This document shows positions 53,916 through 61,537 of a DNA stretch of 64,000 nt, one piece after another; positions within the stretch are counted from its first letter, which is position 1, and the number at the start of each line of letters is the position of its first letter. Made by a program: the position numbers and the translations under genes. The stretch lies in assembly GCF_900096945.1 (NCBI RefSeq), contig NZ_FMKA01000004.1:62001-126000 (forward strand). The letters are read 5' to 3'. The notes beneath the pieces were generated by a model that did not search any database, was not told the DNA's origin, and was given only the letters and a program-made list of their open reading frames with translations. The stretch is from Anaerobium acetethylicum. Lineage in GTDB: Bacteria > Bacillota > Clostridia > Lachnospirales > Lachnospiraceae.

Positions 53916-54503
53916 CTACACCAGCTGACGGAAAAATCCGAAATTCTCGCTCCTGACCACAAAGGGATCAGGCTCAAACGGGATGCTGCGAAGGCGCACT
54001 CCGCTGGCTGATTTCATGTCCCGGATTTCACCGGGAAGAGCAGGCATCGAAAGATATTCCCATCTGTCTCCCTCTCCTTTATGCTCCTCAAAAAACCCGA
54101 CATATCCGGCCTTTTTCCATTCACAAAGGCTTCCAACTATGATTTTTTTTGAACTCCTCAGGAATTCAGTTTCATTCTTTCTGTAATCGCATCCAAGGTC
54201 CAATATAATGCACTCGAACCCTTCGTTCAGGATCTCCGTCAGTTCCTGCGGCGAGCTGTCCCTGTAGTATACGGTATCCAGTATTCTGAACTTTCTGGCT
54301 TCTTCCTCCCGGCCTTCATAGGCCTTCTGGATTTCCCGGAAATGTCCGCTCTGGTTGAGCTCTACAAGCGCCACTTTTTTTCGGAGCTTGGCACCTTCAT
54401 AACCGGCCAGCATGATCGAAAAATGGGTCACCCCGACGCCGTGGTCCACTCCCATCACGCCGATCGTAGCCGGGCTCTCCCGGCAGGCTGTTCTTCTTCT
54501 CAT
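53916..54503 (-). CDS. ParA/MinD/CpaE-like protein with altered P-loop
   Basis: 195 residues from the ATG at 54503, which overlaps the kinase stop (TAATG); a GTG at 54566 is an alternative but would overlap the kinase by 64 bases. The N-terminal IGVMGVDHGVGVTHFSIMLA matches the deviant Walker A of MinD/ParA proteins except that the Lys before Thr is Val. A Walker B-like IILDLGCDYR follows. The C-terminal segment SIPFEPDPF matches the kinase's own C-terminal domain, so the two are paralogous. Probably a partner or regulatory subunit without normal ATP hydrolysis. Confidence 0.78.
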   Translation of the reverse strand: MRRRTACRESPATIGVMGVDHGVGVTHFSIMLAGYEGAKLRKKVALVELNQSGHFREIQKAYEGREEEARKFRILDTVYYRDSSPQELTEILNEGFECIILDLGCDYRKNETEFLRSSKKIIVGSLCEWKKAGYVGFFEEHKGEGDRWEYLSMPALPGEIRDMKSASGVRLRSIPFEPDPFVVRSENFGFFRQLV

Positions 54504-55879
54504 TATTTTCCGGTCCGCTCCCTTCTTTTCACTCCCCGGAACCTGCTCCTTCCTTCCGGTATCCACTCCAATTCTGCTGCCAGTCCCGTCAGCATCCGTT
54601 CGGCAACCCTGTCCTTCTGGAACGGATCCGGGTAAAACGGCATCCTGATGACCCGTCTGAGCCCCAGGCTTCCGGCAATATCCTTCACCGTCTCCCGGCT
54701 TCCAAAACTAAAGAAGAACCTGGTCTTTTCACCATCCAGTCCGGCTGCCATCCGCTCCGCATCTGCGAGTTCCCATTCTTTCGTCCCAAGCAGCGCCAGT
54801 ATCACGTCTGACCTGTTTATTTCTTCCTCGCGGTCTTCGCTAAAAGCTCCGAAGTCCCTGACGATCATCCGGTATTCCCCGCTTCTGCACACGACAGCTT
54901 CCCCATACTCCGGAATGCCTGTAAAATCCGCCAGTTCGCAGACTCCTCCCCGCTCTTTTACGGAAGGATTCCTTTCGAGAAGCGCCCTGAGCATTCCAGA
55001 ACTGTTCTGTTCCTCATATATGCACCTGTTCCCATTCCGGTTCAGGCACGACACAAGCGACACTGCCAGATGTGTGGTTCCTATCCGGGGCTGGCTCCCC
55101 GTGACAGCGATTATAAGAGATGAGTTTTGTTCCTCCAAATCCATTCCTGTTCTGACAGACGACAGGCTCTTTTTTAGCTCCGCCACACTGGAATAGCGGT
55201 TTTCCGGCTCTGTTTCCATTGCCTTCCTGATGATTTTCTTCAGCTGTACCGAAAAAGAGCCTGCTTTTCCCGTTGCAGAAGCCCTGTCATCCTGTTCCCC
55301 GCCGGCCTCTGCTCCTGCCATATGCATGAGCACAGCCCCGATTGCATAGATATCAGCTTTTTCGTTGACGCCATCGGCCTCATACTGTTCCGGAGCCGCG
55401 TATCCCGGGGTTCCCATTGAAAATTCCGCCTGCCCGCTCTCTTCGAGCGATATGGCTGTGCCGAAATCAATCAGTTTTACGGTATTCCCGCAGATCAACA
55501 CATGCTGGGGTTTGAGGTCCAGGTAAAGGACAGGGTAGGGCCTTGTCGTATGCAGATATTCAATAATACTGCAGATTTGGATTCCATAATTGACTATTTT
55601 TCTTTTTGAAATGGTTTTTTGTCCAAGCAGAATTGCCTGTAAAGATTCACCCTCCACATACTCTTCAATGATATATAAGCTCTCTTCGTCTTCTTCCATA
55701 TCATAAATAATTGGTATTCCGGGGTGTTTCAGATTTTTCAGAAGCTTTGCTTCCTTTAGAAACTGTTGATACATGATGTGTGTCTTGCTGATTTTCTTTA
55801 TTGCCCTAAGCGAGTTTAATCGGATATGTTCTGCAAGATATACGGTTCCGCTGTAACCGGATCCGATGATCCCCTTCAC
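54503..55879 (-). CDS. Ser/Thr protein kinase fused to a ParA-like domain
   Basis: 458 residues if started at the GTG at 55879. Kinase domain (about 1-230): Gly loop IGSGYSGTVYLA, Lys in RAIKKI, catalytic loop YLDLKPQHVL, LIDFGTAI (DFG) and GYAAPEQYE; all key residues present. C-terminal domain (about 250-440): IIAVTGSQPRIGTTHLAVSLV, a MinD-like loop with Thr in place of the Walker Lys, and MPFYPDPF near the end. No transmembrane segment. A GGAGGAGG site sits about 45 bases upstream, and the frame between reads LEEKDRRLFGRYEV, which looks like true kinase sequence, but no ATG/GTG/TTG is available there. Confidence 0.88.
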   Translation of the reverse strand: MKGIIGSGYSGTVYLAEHIRLNSLRAIKKISKTHIMYQQFLKEAKLLKNLKHPGIPIIYDMEEDEESLYIIEEYVEGESLQAILLGQKTISKRKIVNYGIQICSIIEYLHTTRPYPVLYLDLKPQHVLICGNTVKLIDFGTAISLEESGQAEFSMGTPGYAAPEQYEADGVNEKADIYAIGAVLMHMAGAEAGGEQDDRASATGKAGSFSVQLKKIIRKAMETEPENRYSSVAELKKSLSSVRTGMDLEEQNSSLIIAVTGSQPRIGTTHLAVSLVSCLNRNGNRCIYEEQNSSGMLRALLERNPSVKERGGVCELADFTGIPEYGEAVVCRSGEYRMIVRDFGAFSEDREEEINRSDVILALLGTKEWELADAERMAAGLDGEKTRFFFSFGSRETVKDIAGSLGLRRVIRMPFYPDPFQKDRVAERMLTGLAAELEWIPEGRSRFRGVKRRERTGK

Positions 55880-55981
55880 TTCATATCTGCCAAAAAGCCG
55901 CCGGTCTTTTTCTTCTAAAAATACCTCCTCCTTTTTGTACGATATTGATTTGTCAGAACAATTGTCATCTCTTGGTTCTAT

Positions 55982-56010
55982 ATTATAAACAATTTCCTTT
56001 TACTTTTCAA
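55982..56010 (-). promoter_or_regulatory. promoter of the kinase cluster
   Basis: On the minus strand, TTGAAA (complement of 56005-56010), 17 bases, TATAAT (complement of 55982-55987), followed by a leader of about 45 bases to GGAGGAGG. Confidence 0.82.
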
Positions 56011-56208
56011 GATATTTTTTATTATTTTTACAATTGTGTTTTTTTGTTCCATTTTGTTCCTTCCGTCCATTCCTGAAACCCATCCACAGAATGGACTTAC
56101 CTCCTTTTCATGCACCCCACGGACTTTCAGGTCATGAAAATTTAATAAAAACTAAATACCCTGACTCTTGACTTCAATTAAGGAATTGTTTATACTTTCT
56201 ATACTTAT

Positions 56209-56378
56209 AGATAACTGTTACTGTTCACTCCGTGACCAGTAACACGCTTCGCGATGCACAGAAATGGTTGAAATGCACCATTTCGCGCTGCAATACCCGG
56301 GTTTTATGTGACTTTCGCTTCGCTACACTCACAAAAAACACCTTGCGCCAGATGAAGTGTGAACAGTAACAGATAACT
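56209..56378. mobile_element. 154-bp miniature inverted-repeat element with 8-bp target duplication
   Basis: The element 56217-56370 has perfect 12-bp ends (GTTACTGTTCAC and its complement) and is flanked by AGATAACT on both sides (56209-56216, 56371-56378). The interior carries a GAAATGGTTG/ACCATTTC hairpin and the CTCACAAAAAACACCTTGCG segment. A shorter GTTCAC...GAACAG palindrome follows at 56380-56400. The rest of 55900-56490 holds no gene. Confidence 0.9.
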
Positions 56379-56490
56379 ACCGTTCACAGAGCGAACAGCT
56401 ACGAACCGCTTTACTTATTTACCATTTTTGTTTATACTTAACTTATCAATAAACAAAACCAATTTTTACCCCTAGTTAGGATGTGATTTT

Positions 56491-57276
56491 ATGAAAATCG
56501 AAAAAATTAATGAGAATCAGATACGCTGCACTTTAACCAAATCCGATCTGGCTGACCGCCAGATCAAGATCAGCGAGTTAGCCTATGGAACAGAAAAAGC
56601 AAAGTCTCTTTTCCGTGATATGATGCAGCAGGCAGCTTATGAATTTGGTTTTGAAGCTGAAGATATCCCATTGATGATAGAAGCAATTCCTCTATCAGCG
56701 GATTGCATCATTTTAGTCATTACGAAAGTAGTGGATCCAGAAGAGCTCGACACAAGATTTGCAAAATTCAGTCCGACACTTAACGAATCGGATGAGATTG
56801 ACACAGACGGACCGGCTTCAAAACCGGAAGGTGCTGATGAAGTACTGGGGCTGTTCAAACGAATCTATGACGAGAAGCTGAAGGCTGAAGCGAAGAAGAA
56901 GGAACATCAGGAATCTGCAAAACAGAATGCAGAGGCTCCGGTCAAAAAAGGGGATCCGATTGCGGCACACGCTGCCGGCATGAACCTGACCAAGCTCTAT
57001 ACATTCCTGAATCTGGACTCCATCTCAAGAGTAGCCTCCGTTCTCGGAAGCTATTATACAGGTGAAAATTCCCTGTACAAGGATGCTTCCACAGGAAGAT
57101 ATGCGCTGATCATCAGCAAGACGGATCATACTCCTGAGGAATTCAACAAGATCTGCAACATTCTTTCCGAGTATGGCGTTAACCAGAAATATACCTCCGC
57201 AGCGGCAGCGTATTATGAAGAACATCAGGAATTGATAATCAGGTCCAAAGCCCTTCAGGTGCTTTCACAGATTTAA
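56491..57276 (+). CDS. mecA: adaptor protein MecA
   Basis: 261 residues. An N-terminal substrate-binding domain (MKIEKINENQIRCTLTKSDLADRQIKISELAYGT-type start) is followed by a charged linker (about 100-155) and a C-terminal ClpC-binding domain (LYTFLNLDSISRVASVLG, SLYKDASTGRYALIISK). In Firmicutes it delivers substrates to ClpCP. Upstream site TTAGGATGTG; ends at a terminator. Confidence 0.93.
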   Translation: MKIEKINENQIRCTLTKSDLADRQIKISELAYGTEKAKSLFRDMMQQAAYEFGFEAEDIPLMIEAIPLSADCIILVITKVVDPEELDTRFAKFSPTLNESDEIDTDGPASKPEGADEVLGLFKRIYDEKLKAEAKKKEHQESAKQNAEAPVKKGDPIAAHAAGMNLTKLYTFLNLDSISRVASVLGSYYTGENSLYKDASTGRYALIISKTDHTPEEFNKICNILSEYGVNQKYTSAAAAYYEEHQELIIRSKALQVLSQI

Positions 57277-57293
57277 TTGATTTTTGAACCGAA

Positions 57294-57330
57294 GACCGTG
57301 GAATGGCAACGTTCCACGGTCTTTTTTTCA
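57294..57330 (+). terminator. terminator after mecA
   Basis: GACCGTGGAA/TTCCACGGTC stem, 8-base loop, then seven T. Confidence 0.93.
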
Positions 57331-57360
57331 TAAGAAACTACTTTCAAAATTCAGTATTCT

Positions 57361-57423
57361 GTATACTGTATTCAAAAAAATACACTAAGCCACTTGACGT
57401 GTATACAGTATTTCTATTATAAT
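57361..57423 (+). promoter_or_regulatory. pfl promoter with paired operator-like sites
   Basis: TTGACG (57394-57399), 18 bases, TATAAT (57418-57423). GTATACTGTAT (57361-57371) and GTATACAGTAT (57401-57411) are near-identical sites 40 bp apart, the second lying inside the promoter spacer. This suggests a dimeric repressor with looping or cooperative binding. Confidence 0.7.
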
Positions 57424-57510
57424 CATGATATGAATTAAAGAAACTTATGTAAACGCAACCTTTACAAAAGTAAAGGCATGCACATTCATTTATACAGGAG
57501 GTATTTGTAT

Positions 57511-59553
57511 ATGAGATCAGAATGGAATGGCTTTGTAGGCGGACAATGGGAAAAAGAAGTAAACGTAAGGGACTTCATCCAGAAGAACTTTACTCCATAT
57601 GAAGGAGATGACTCTTTCTTAGCAGGACCTACTCAGAATACAAACGATTTATGGGCACAGGTCATGGACCTTACAGCTAAAGAAAACGAAGCAGGCGGCG
57701 TACTTGATATGGACACGAAAGTCGTATCAACGATCACTTCTCACGCAGCAGGCTATCTTGATAAAGAAAAAGAAACAATCGTTGGTTTCCAGACTGACAA
57801 ACCTTTCAAACGTTCCATGCAGCCTTACGGCGGAATCCGTATGGCGAAGAAAGCCTGTGCAGACAACGGATACACTCTTGATCCTGAAGTTGAAGCGTTC
57901 TTCACCGCACACAGAAAGACACATAATGCCGGCGTCTTCGATGCATACAATGAAGACATGAGAAGAGCTAGATCCTACCACATCATCACAGGTCTTCCTG
58001 ATGCGTATGGACGTGGACGTATCATCGGCGATTACAGACGTGTTGCTCTGTACGGAATCGATTTCCTGATCGAAGACAAGAAGGTACAGAAGGATTCCAC
58101 TCCTTACACCATGACGGCTGACGTGATCCGCGACCGCGAAGAATTATCAGAACAGATCCGTGCGTTAGGCGAGTTGAAGAAATTGGCTGCAATCTATGGC
58201 TGCGATATTTCAAAACCTGCAACGAACGTTCAGGAAGCGATTCAGGCCGTATACTTCGGATACCTGGCTTCCGTAAAAGACCAGAACGGTGCTGCGATGT
58301 CATTAGGACGTACTTCAACATTCCTTGATATCTACGCAGAAAAAGATCTGGCGGCAGGAACCTTTACAGAAGAACAGATTCAGGAATTCATCGATCATTT
58401 CATCATGAAATTAAGGCTTGTAAAATTCGCCCGTACGCCTGAATACAATCAGCTGTTCTCAGGCGATCCTACCTGGGTAACCGAATCAATCGGCGGTGTA
58501 GGCATCGACGGACGTCCATTGGTAACTAAGACTTCATTCAGATATCTGCATACCCTTGACAACTTAGGAACTGCTCCGGAACCAAACATGACAGTTCTCT
58601 GGTCAACAAAGCTTCCTCAGAACTTCAAAGCATACTGCGCTAAGATGTCAATCAAAACATCTTCCATCCAGTATGAAAACGATGACCTTATGAGAGTTTC
58701 CCACGGCGACGACTATGCAATCGCATGCTGCGTATCCTCAATGGTAGTCGGCAAAGAAATGCAGTTCTTCGGCGCACGTGCAAACCTTGCAAAATGCCTT
58801 TTATACGCAATCAACGGCGGTGTAGACGAAATCCAGAAAGTACAGGTCGGACCAAAATACCGTCCTATCACTTCTGAATACCTGGACTACGATGATGTAA
58901 TGGAAAAATACAAAGACATGATGGAATGGTTGGCTGGATTATACGTGAACACGCTGAATGTAATCCACTATATGCATGACAAATACTCTTATGAAAAAAT
59001 ACAGATGGCTTTACACGACAAAGAAGTAAAACGCTACTTTGCAACAGGTATCGCAGGATTATCCGTAGTCGCAGATTCATTAAGCGCCATCAAATATGCA
59101 AAAGTAAAAACTGTCCGTGATGACAACGGCATCGTTACAGACTATATCGTTGAAGGCGACTTCCCGAAATACGGAAACGATGACGACCGCGTAGACTCAA
59201 TTGCATCTGATCTTGTTACAACTTTCATGAACATGATCAGAAAGCACCACACATACAGAAACGGTGTGCCTACCATGTCAATCCTGACGATTACTTCAAA
59301 TGTAGTTTACGGAAAGAATACAGGAGCTACTCCTGACGGAAGACCTGCCGGAATTCCACTCGCACCTGGCGCTAACCCGATGCACGGACGTGACTCCCAC
59401 GGAGCTATTGCTTCCCTGTCTTCCGTATCAAAGCTTCCGTTCAGCGATGCGCAGGATGGTATCTCGAATACCTTCTCTATCATCCCTGGAGCCCTGGGCA
59501 AGGAAGATCAGGTATTCGTTGGTGATATAGAAGTAGATATCGATAATTTTTAA
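57511..59553 (+). CDS. pflB: pyruvate formate-lyase core, lacking the glycyl-radical domain (split enzyme)
   Basis: 680 residues from the ATG at 57511 (CAGGAGG 9 bases upstream). It follows E. coli PflB along its length, including the Cys-Cys active site in [20 protein letters not shown] and the [21 protein letters not shown] and [13 protein letters not shown] segments. The family is about 750-760 residues; this one stops after [20 protein letters not shown]. It therefore lacks the last ~80 residues that carry the radical Gly. That part is encoded separately at 59923-60168. Together they add up to 761 residues. Converts pyruvate and CoA to acetyl-CoA and formate under anaerobic conditions. 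Confidence 0.95.
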   Translation: MRSEWNGFVGGQWEKEVNVRDFIQKNFTPYEGDDSFLAGPTQNTNDLWAQVMDLTAKENEAGGVLDMDTKVVSTITSHAAGYLDKEKETIVGFQTDKPFKRSMQPYGGIRMAKKACADNGYTLDPEVEAFFTAHRKTHNAGVFDAYNEDMRRARSYHIITGLPDAYGRGRIIGDYRRVALYGIDFLIEDKKVQKDSTPYTMTADVIRDREELSEQIRALGELKKLAAIYGCDISKPATNVQEAIQAVYFGYLASVKDQNGAAMSLGRTSTFLDIYAEKDLAAGTFTEEQIQEFIDHFIMKLRLVKFARTPEYNQLFSGDPTWVTESIGGVGIDGRPLVTKTSFRYLHTLDNLGTAPEPNMTVLWSTKLPQNFKAYCAKMSIKTSSIQYENDDLMRVSHGDDYAIACCVSSMVVGKEMQFFGARANLAKCLLYAINGGVDEIQKVQVGPKYRPITSEYLDYDDVMEKYKDMMEWLAGLYVNTLNVIHYMHDKYSYEKIQMALHDKEVKRYFATGIAGLSVVADSLSAIKYAKVKTVRDDNGIVTDYIVEGDFPKYGNDDDRVDSIASDLVTTFMNMIRKHHTYRNGVPTMSILTITSNVVYGKNTGATPDGRPAGIPLAPGANPMHGRDSHGAIASLSSVSKLPFSDAQDGISNTFSIIPGALGKEDQVFVGDIEVDIDNF

Positions 59554-59616
59554 GATAAGGCAACTGTGCAGGGCTGCAGGAACGTGGTCCTGGAGAGTTC
59601 CAGATAAGGACTGATT

Positions 59617-59823
59617 ATGATGGATAAAGATATGATGATCGATGACATCATTGCAATGCTCGACTCTTCTGTCAAACAAGGTGTCGGTCATATGAATGTA
59701 ACAGTAAACGAAGAAGGCAGCATCAATATTGAGAAGACAGTAGAAAACATGACCAACGGGGACTGCGGAACAGGAAATGTGGCCTGCCGGATCCCGAACC
59801 TTATGGACGGCGTTGAAAAATAG
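59617..59823 (+). CDS. 68-residue peptide paralogous to the start of the glycyl-radical subunit, unknown role
   Basis: Starts with ATG ATG after AAGGACTG, 63 bases after the pflB core. IDDIIAMLDSSVKQGVGHMNVTV lines up with [23 protein letters not shown] of the radical subunit. The rest departs: it has no RISGYAV loop and ends in a Cys-containing DCGTGNVACRIPNLMDG. It thus looks like a truncated, re-purposed radical-domain relative that could occupy the same docking groove on the core. Not a known family to me. Confidence 0.75.
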   Translation: MMDKDMMIDDIIAMLDSSVKQGVGHMNVTVNEEGSINIEKTVENMTNGDCGTGNVACRIPNLMDGVEK

Positions 59824-59828
59824 ATGAC

Positions 59829-59894
59829 TCGGGTTTTATGCAAAACCAGCACTACCCCGGAACAACCATAACTGCGGCGGAACCTGGTTCCGCC
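59829..59894. repeat. repeat remnant and hairpin between the two small pfl genes
   Basis: CTCGGGTTTTATGCAAAACC resembles the hairpin inside family C elements. It is followed by GGCGGAACC-T-GGTTCCGCC (59876-59894) just before the ribosome site of the radical subunit. Confidence 0.6.
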
Positions 59895-59922
59895 CGCATT
59901 CACAGAAACAGGAGGAATCAAT

Positions 59923-60168
59923 ATGGCAAATGTAAGTCAATCACAGATAGATAACCTTGTAACAATGTTAGACGGATATGTTGAAAAAGGCGGACACCAC
60001 CTTAACGTAAACGTATTCACAAGAGAAACCCTGCTGGATGCACAGGCACATCCTGAAAAATATCCTCAGCTGACAGTACGTATTTCCGGCTATGCCGTAA
60101 ACTTCGTCAAGCTTACAAAAGAACAGCAGGATGAAGTCATCTCACGTACTTTCCACGACGCAATGTAA
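59923..60168 (+). CDS. stand-alone glycyl-radical subunit of pyruvate formate-lyase
   Basis: 81 residues; ACAGGAGG lies 10 bases before the ATG. The sequence equals the PflB C-terminus: [41 protein letters not shown] (radical Gly in SGYAV), and the final [10 protein letters not shown]. It is shorter than the E. coli spare-part protein YfiD/GrcA (127 residues) and has no N-terminal extension beyond about 12 residues. Since the core gene has no such domain, this peptide must supply the radical in trans. The activase gene follows 158 bases downstream. Confidence 0.93.
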   Translation: MANVSQSQIDNLVTMLDGYVEKGGHHLNVNVFTRETLLDAQAHPEKYPQLTVRISGYAVNFVKLTKEQQDEVISRTFHDAM

Positions 60169-60228
60169 AAACACCTAATTCAATATAGATCATTTGCAGT
60201 CCTGAATAGTTGCGATGATTTTCATTTT

Positions 60229-60274
60229 TCTGCTATACAGATTGTATTTTTTAATATACAATCTGTATAGCAGA
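60229..60274. repeat. perfect 19-bp stem hairpin upstream of pflA
   Basis: TCTGCTATACAGATTGTAT and its exact complement around an 8-base loop TTTTTAAT. There is no T-run after it on the plus strand, so it may attenuate, protect or process the mRNA between the radical subunit and pflA. A family D remnant (CAGTCCTGAATAGTTGC) lies at 60196-60212. Confidence 0.88.
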
Positions 60275-60326
60275 TATATTTTACGGCAGAAATATGCCAA
60301 TTTAACAGACAAAGGACGTGGAGCTT

Positions 60327-61112
60327 GTGAAAGGATACATTCATTCAATTGAGAGTTTTGGAACCGTAGACGGACCCGGAGTGCGTTATGTAGTGTTTAC
60401 ACAGGGATGCCCCATGCGCTGCCTGTACTGCCACAATCCGGACACCTGGGCAACGAACATCGGTAAACAGATGACTGTGGAAGAAATTCTGGACGGCTAT
60501 CGCAAGAACAGGGAATTCTATTCAAAGACCGGCGGGATCACGGTTACAGGCGGCGAGCCCCTCATGCAGACAGACTTTCTGATCGAGCTTTTCGAAGCAG
60601 CAAAAAAAGAAGGAATCCATACCTGCATCGATACTTCCGGTATCACATATAACGAAAAAAATGCGGAATATATCAAAAAGCTGGACCGGCTCCTGGATTC
60701 CACCGATCTCATAATGCTCGACATCAAGCACATAGACAACGAAGAACATATGAAGCTTACTGGCCAGCCTAATGAACAGATCCTGGCTTTTGCAAAGTAT
60801 CTGGAGGCGAAAAACAAGCCTGTCTGGATCAGACATGTTGTCGTCCCCACTCTTACCTACAACAGGAAGTATCTGAACGCCCTTGGCTATTTCATTGGCG
60901 GCCTCAAGAACATAAAAGCGCTTGATGTCCTCCCATACCATTCCATGGGCAAGGTCAAATATGAAGCCATGGGTATGGACTATCAGCTTAAAGACGTTCC
61001 GGATATGGATAAGAACGAGCTGCTTACGGCAAAGGCCATGATTCTTGCAGGAATCAGAAAGCGCAGGAAAGAAATGGCTGAGAATTTTGCTGATAGTGAA
61101 AAGAGCGAATAG
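60327..61112 (+). CDS. pflA: pyruvate formate-lyase activating enzyme (radical SAM)
   Basis: 261 residues from the GTG at 60327 (MKGYIHSIESFGTVDGPGVRY), with AAAGGA 10 bases upstream; the GTG at 60318 is too close. Radical-SAM motif CPMRCLYCHNPDTW (CxxxCxxC), TGGEPLMQ, DTSG and MLDIKHID. Generates the glycyl radical, here presumably on the separate 81-residue subunit bound to the core. Confidence 0.96.
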   Translation: MKGYIHSIESFGTVDGPGVRYVVFTQGCPMRCLYCHNPDTWATNIGKQMTVEEILDGYRKNREFYSKTGGITVTGGEPLMQTDFLIELFEAAKKEGIHTCIDTSGITYNEKNAEYIKKLDRLLDSTDLIMLDIKHIDNEEHMKLTGQPNEQILAFAKYLEAKNKPVWIRHVVVPTLTYNRKYLNALGYFIGGLKNIKALDVLPYHSMGKVKYEAMGMDYQLKDVPDMDKNELLTAKAMILAGIRKRRKEMAENFADSEKSE

Positions 61113-61318
61113 ACAGTCAGCAGCACCTGTTTTCCCCCTGACTTCCAGAGACACAGAAAAGTCCGATAAATAAAGGATTTCTCAGGATATTGCACTTCTT
61201 TTCGGACAAAGATAATGCTTGTATAATTCAATTGTTTGTATTAAAATGGTTTTATGACCGGACCTGATGGAATGGTTATCAACTTACTATTTTATATTTT
61301 AATAAGGAGGATGAATCC

Positions 61319-61489
61319 ATGGCATATGTAATTTCTGACAGTTGTGTTAGTTGCGGAGCTTGTGAAGGTGAATGTCCAGTAAGCGCTATCAGCGCTGGCG
61401 ATACTCAGTACGTAATCGATGCTGACGCTTGTATCGATTGTGGAGCTTGTGCAGCAGTTTGCCCAACAGACTCTATTTCAGCTGAATAA
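61319..61489 (+). CDS. 2[4Fe-4S] ferredoxin
   Basis: 56 residues, start ATG at 61319 after ATAAGGAGG. Two clusters: CVSCGACEGECPVS and CIDCGACAAVCPTD, the standard clostridial ferredoxin. It lies downstream of pflA and may be its electron donor, although the 200-base gap allows its own promoter (TATAAT near 61211). Confidence 0.97.
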   Translation: MAYVISDSCVSCGACEGECPVSAISAGDTQYVIDADACIDCGACAAVCPTDSISAE

Positions 61490-61501
61490 TAGTTTTGTAT
61501 A

Positions 61502-61530
61502 AAAAAAGCTTGCCGCGGCAAGCTTTTTTT
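61502..61530. terminator. terminator between ferredoxin and dnaB
   Basis: AAAAAAGCTTGCC/GGCAAGCTTTTTT stem with a 2-base loop; acts on both strands. Confidence 0.93.
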
Positions 61531-61537
61531 AATGCTG

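Noticed and set aside
52938-55879. Tad/Flp pilus locus
   Set aside because: Only CpaB- and CpaE-like proteins are seen; no secretion ATPase, platform protein, prepilin peptidase or pilin genes are adjacent.
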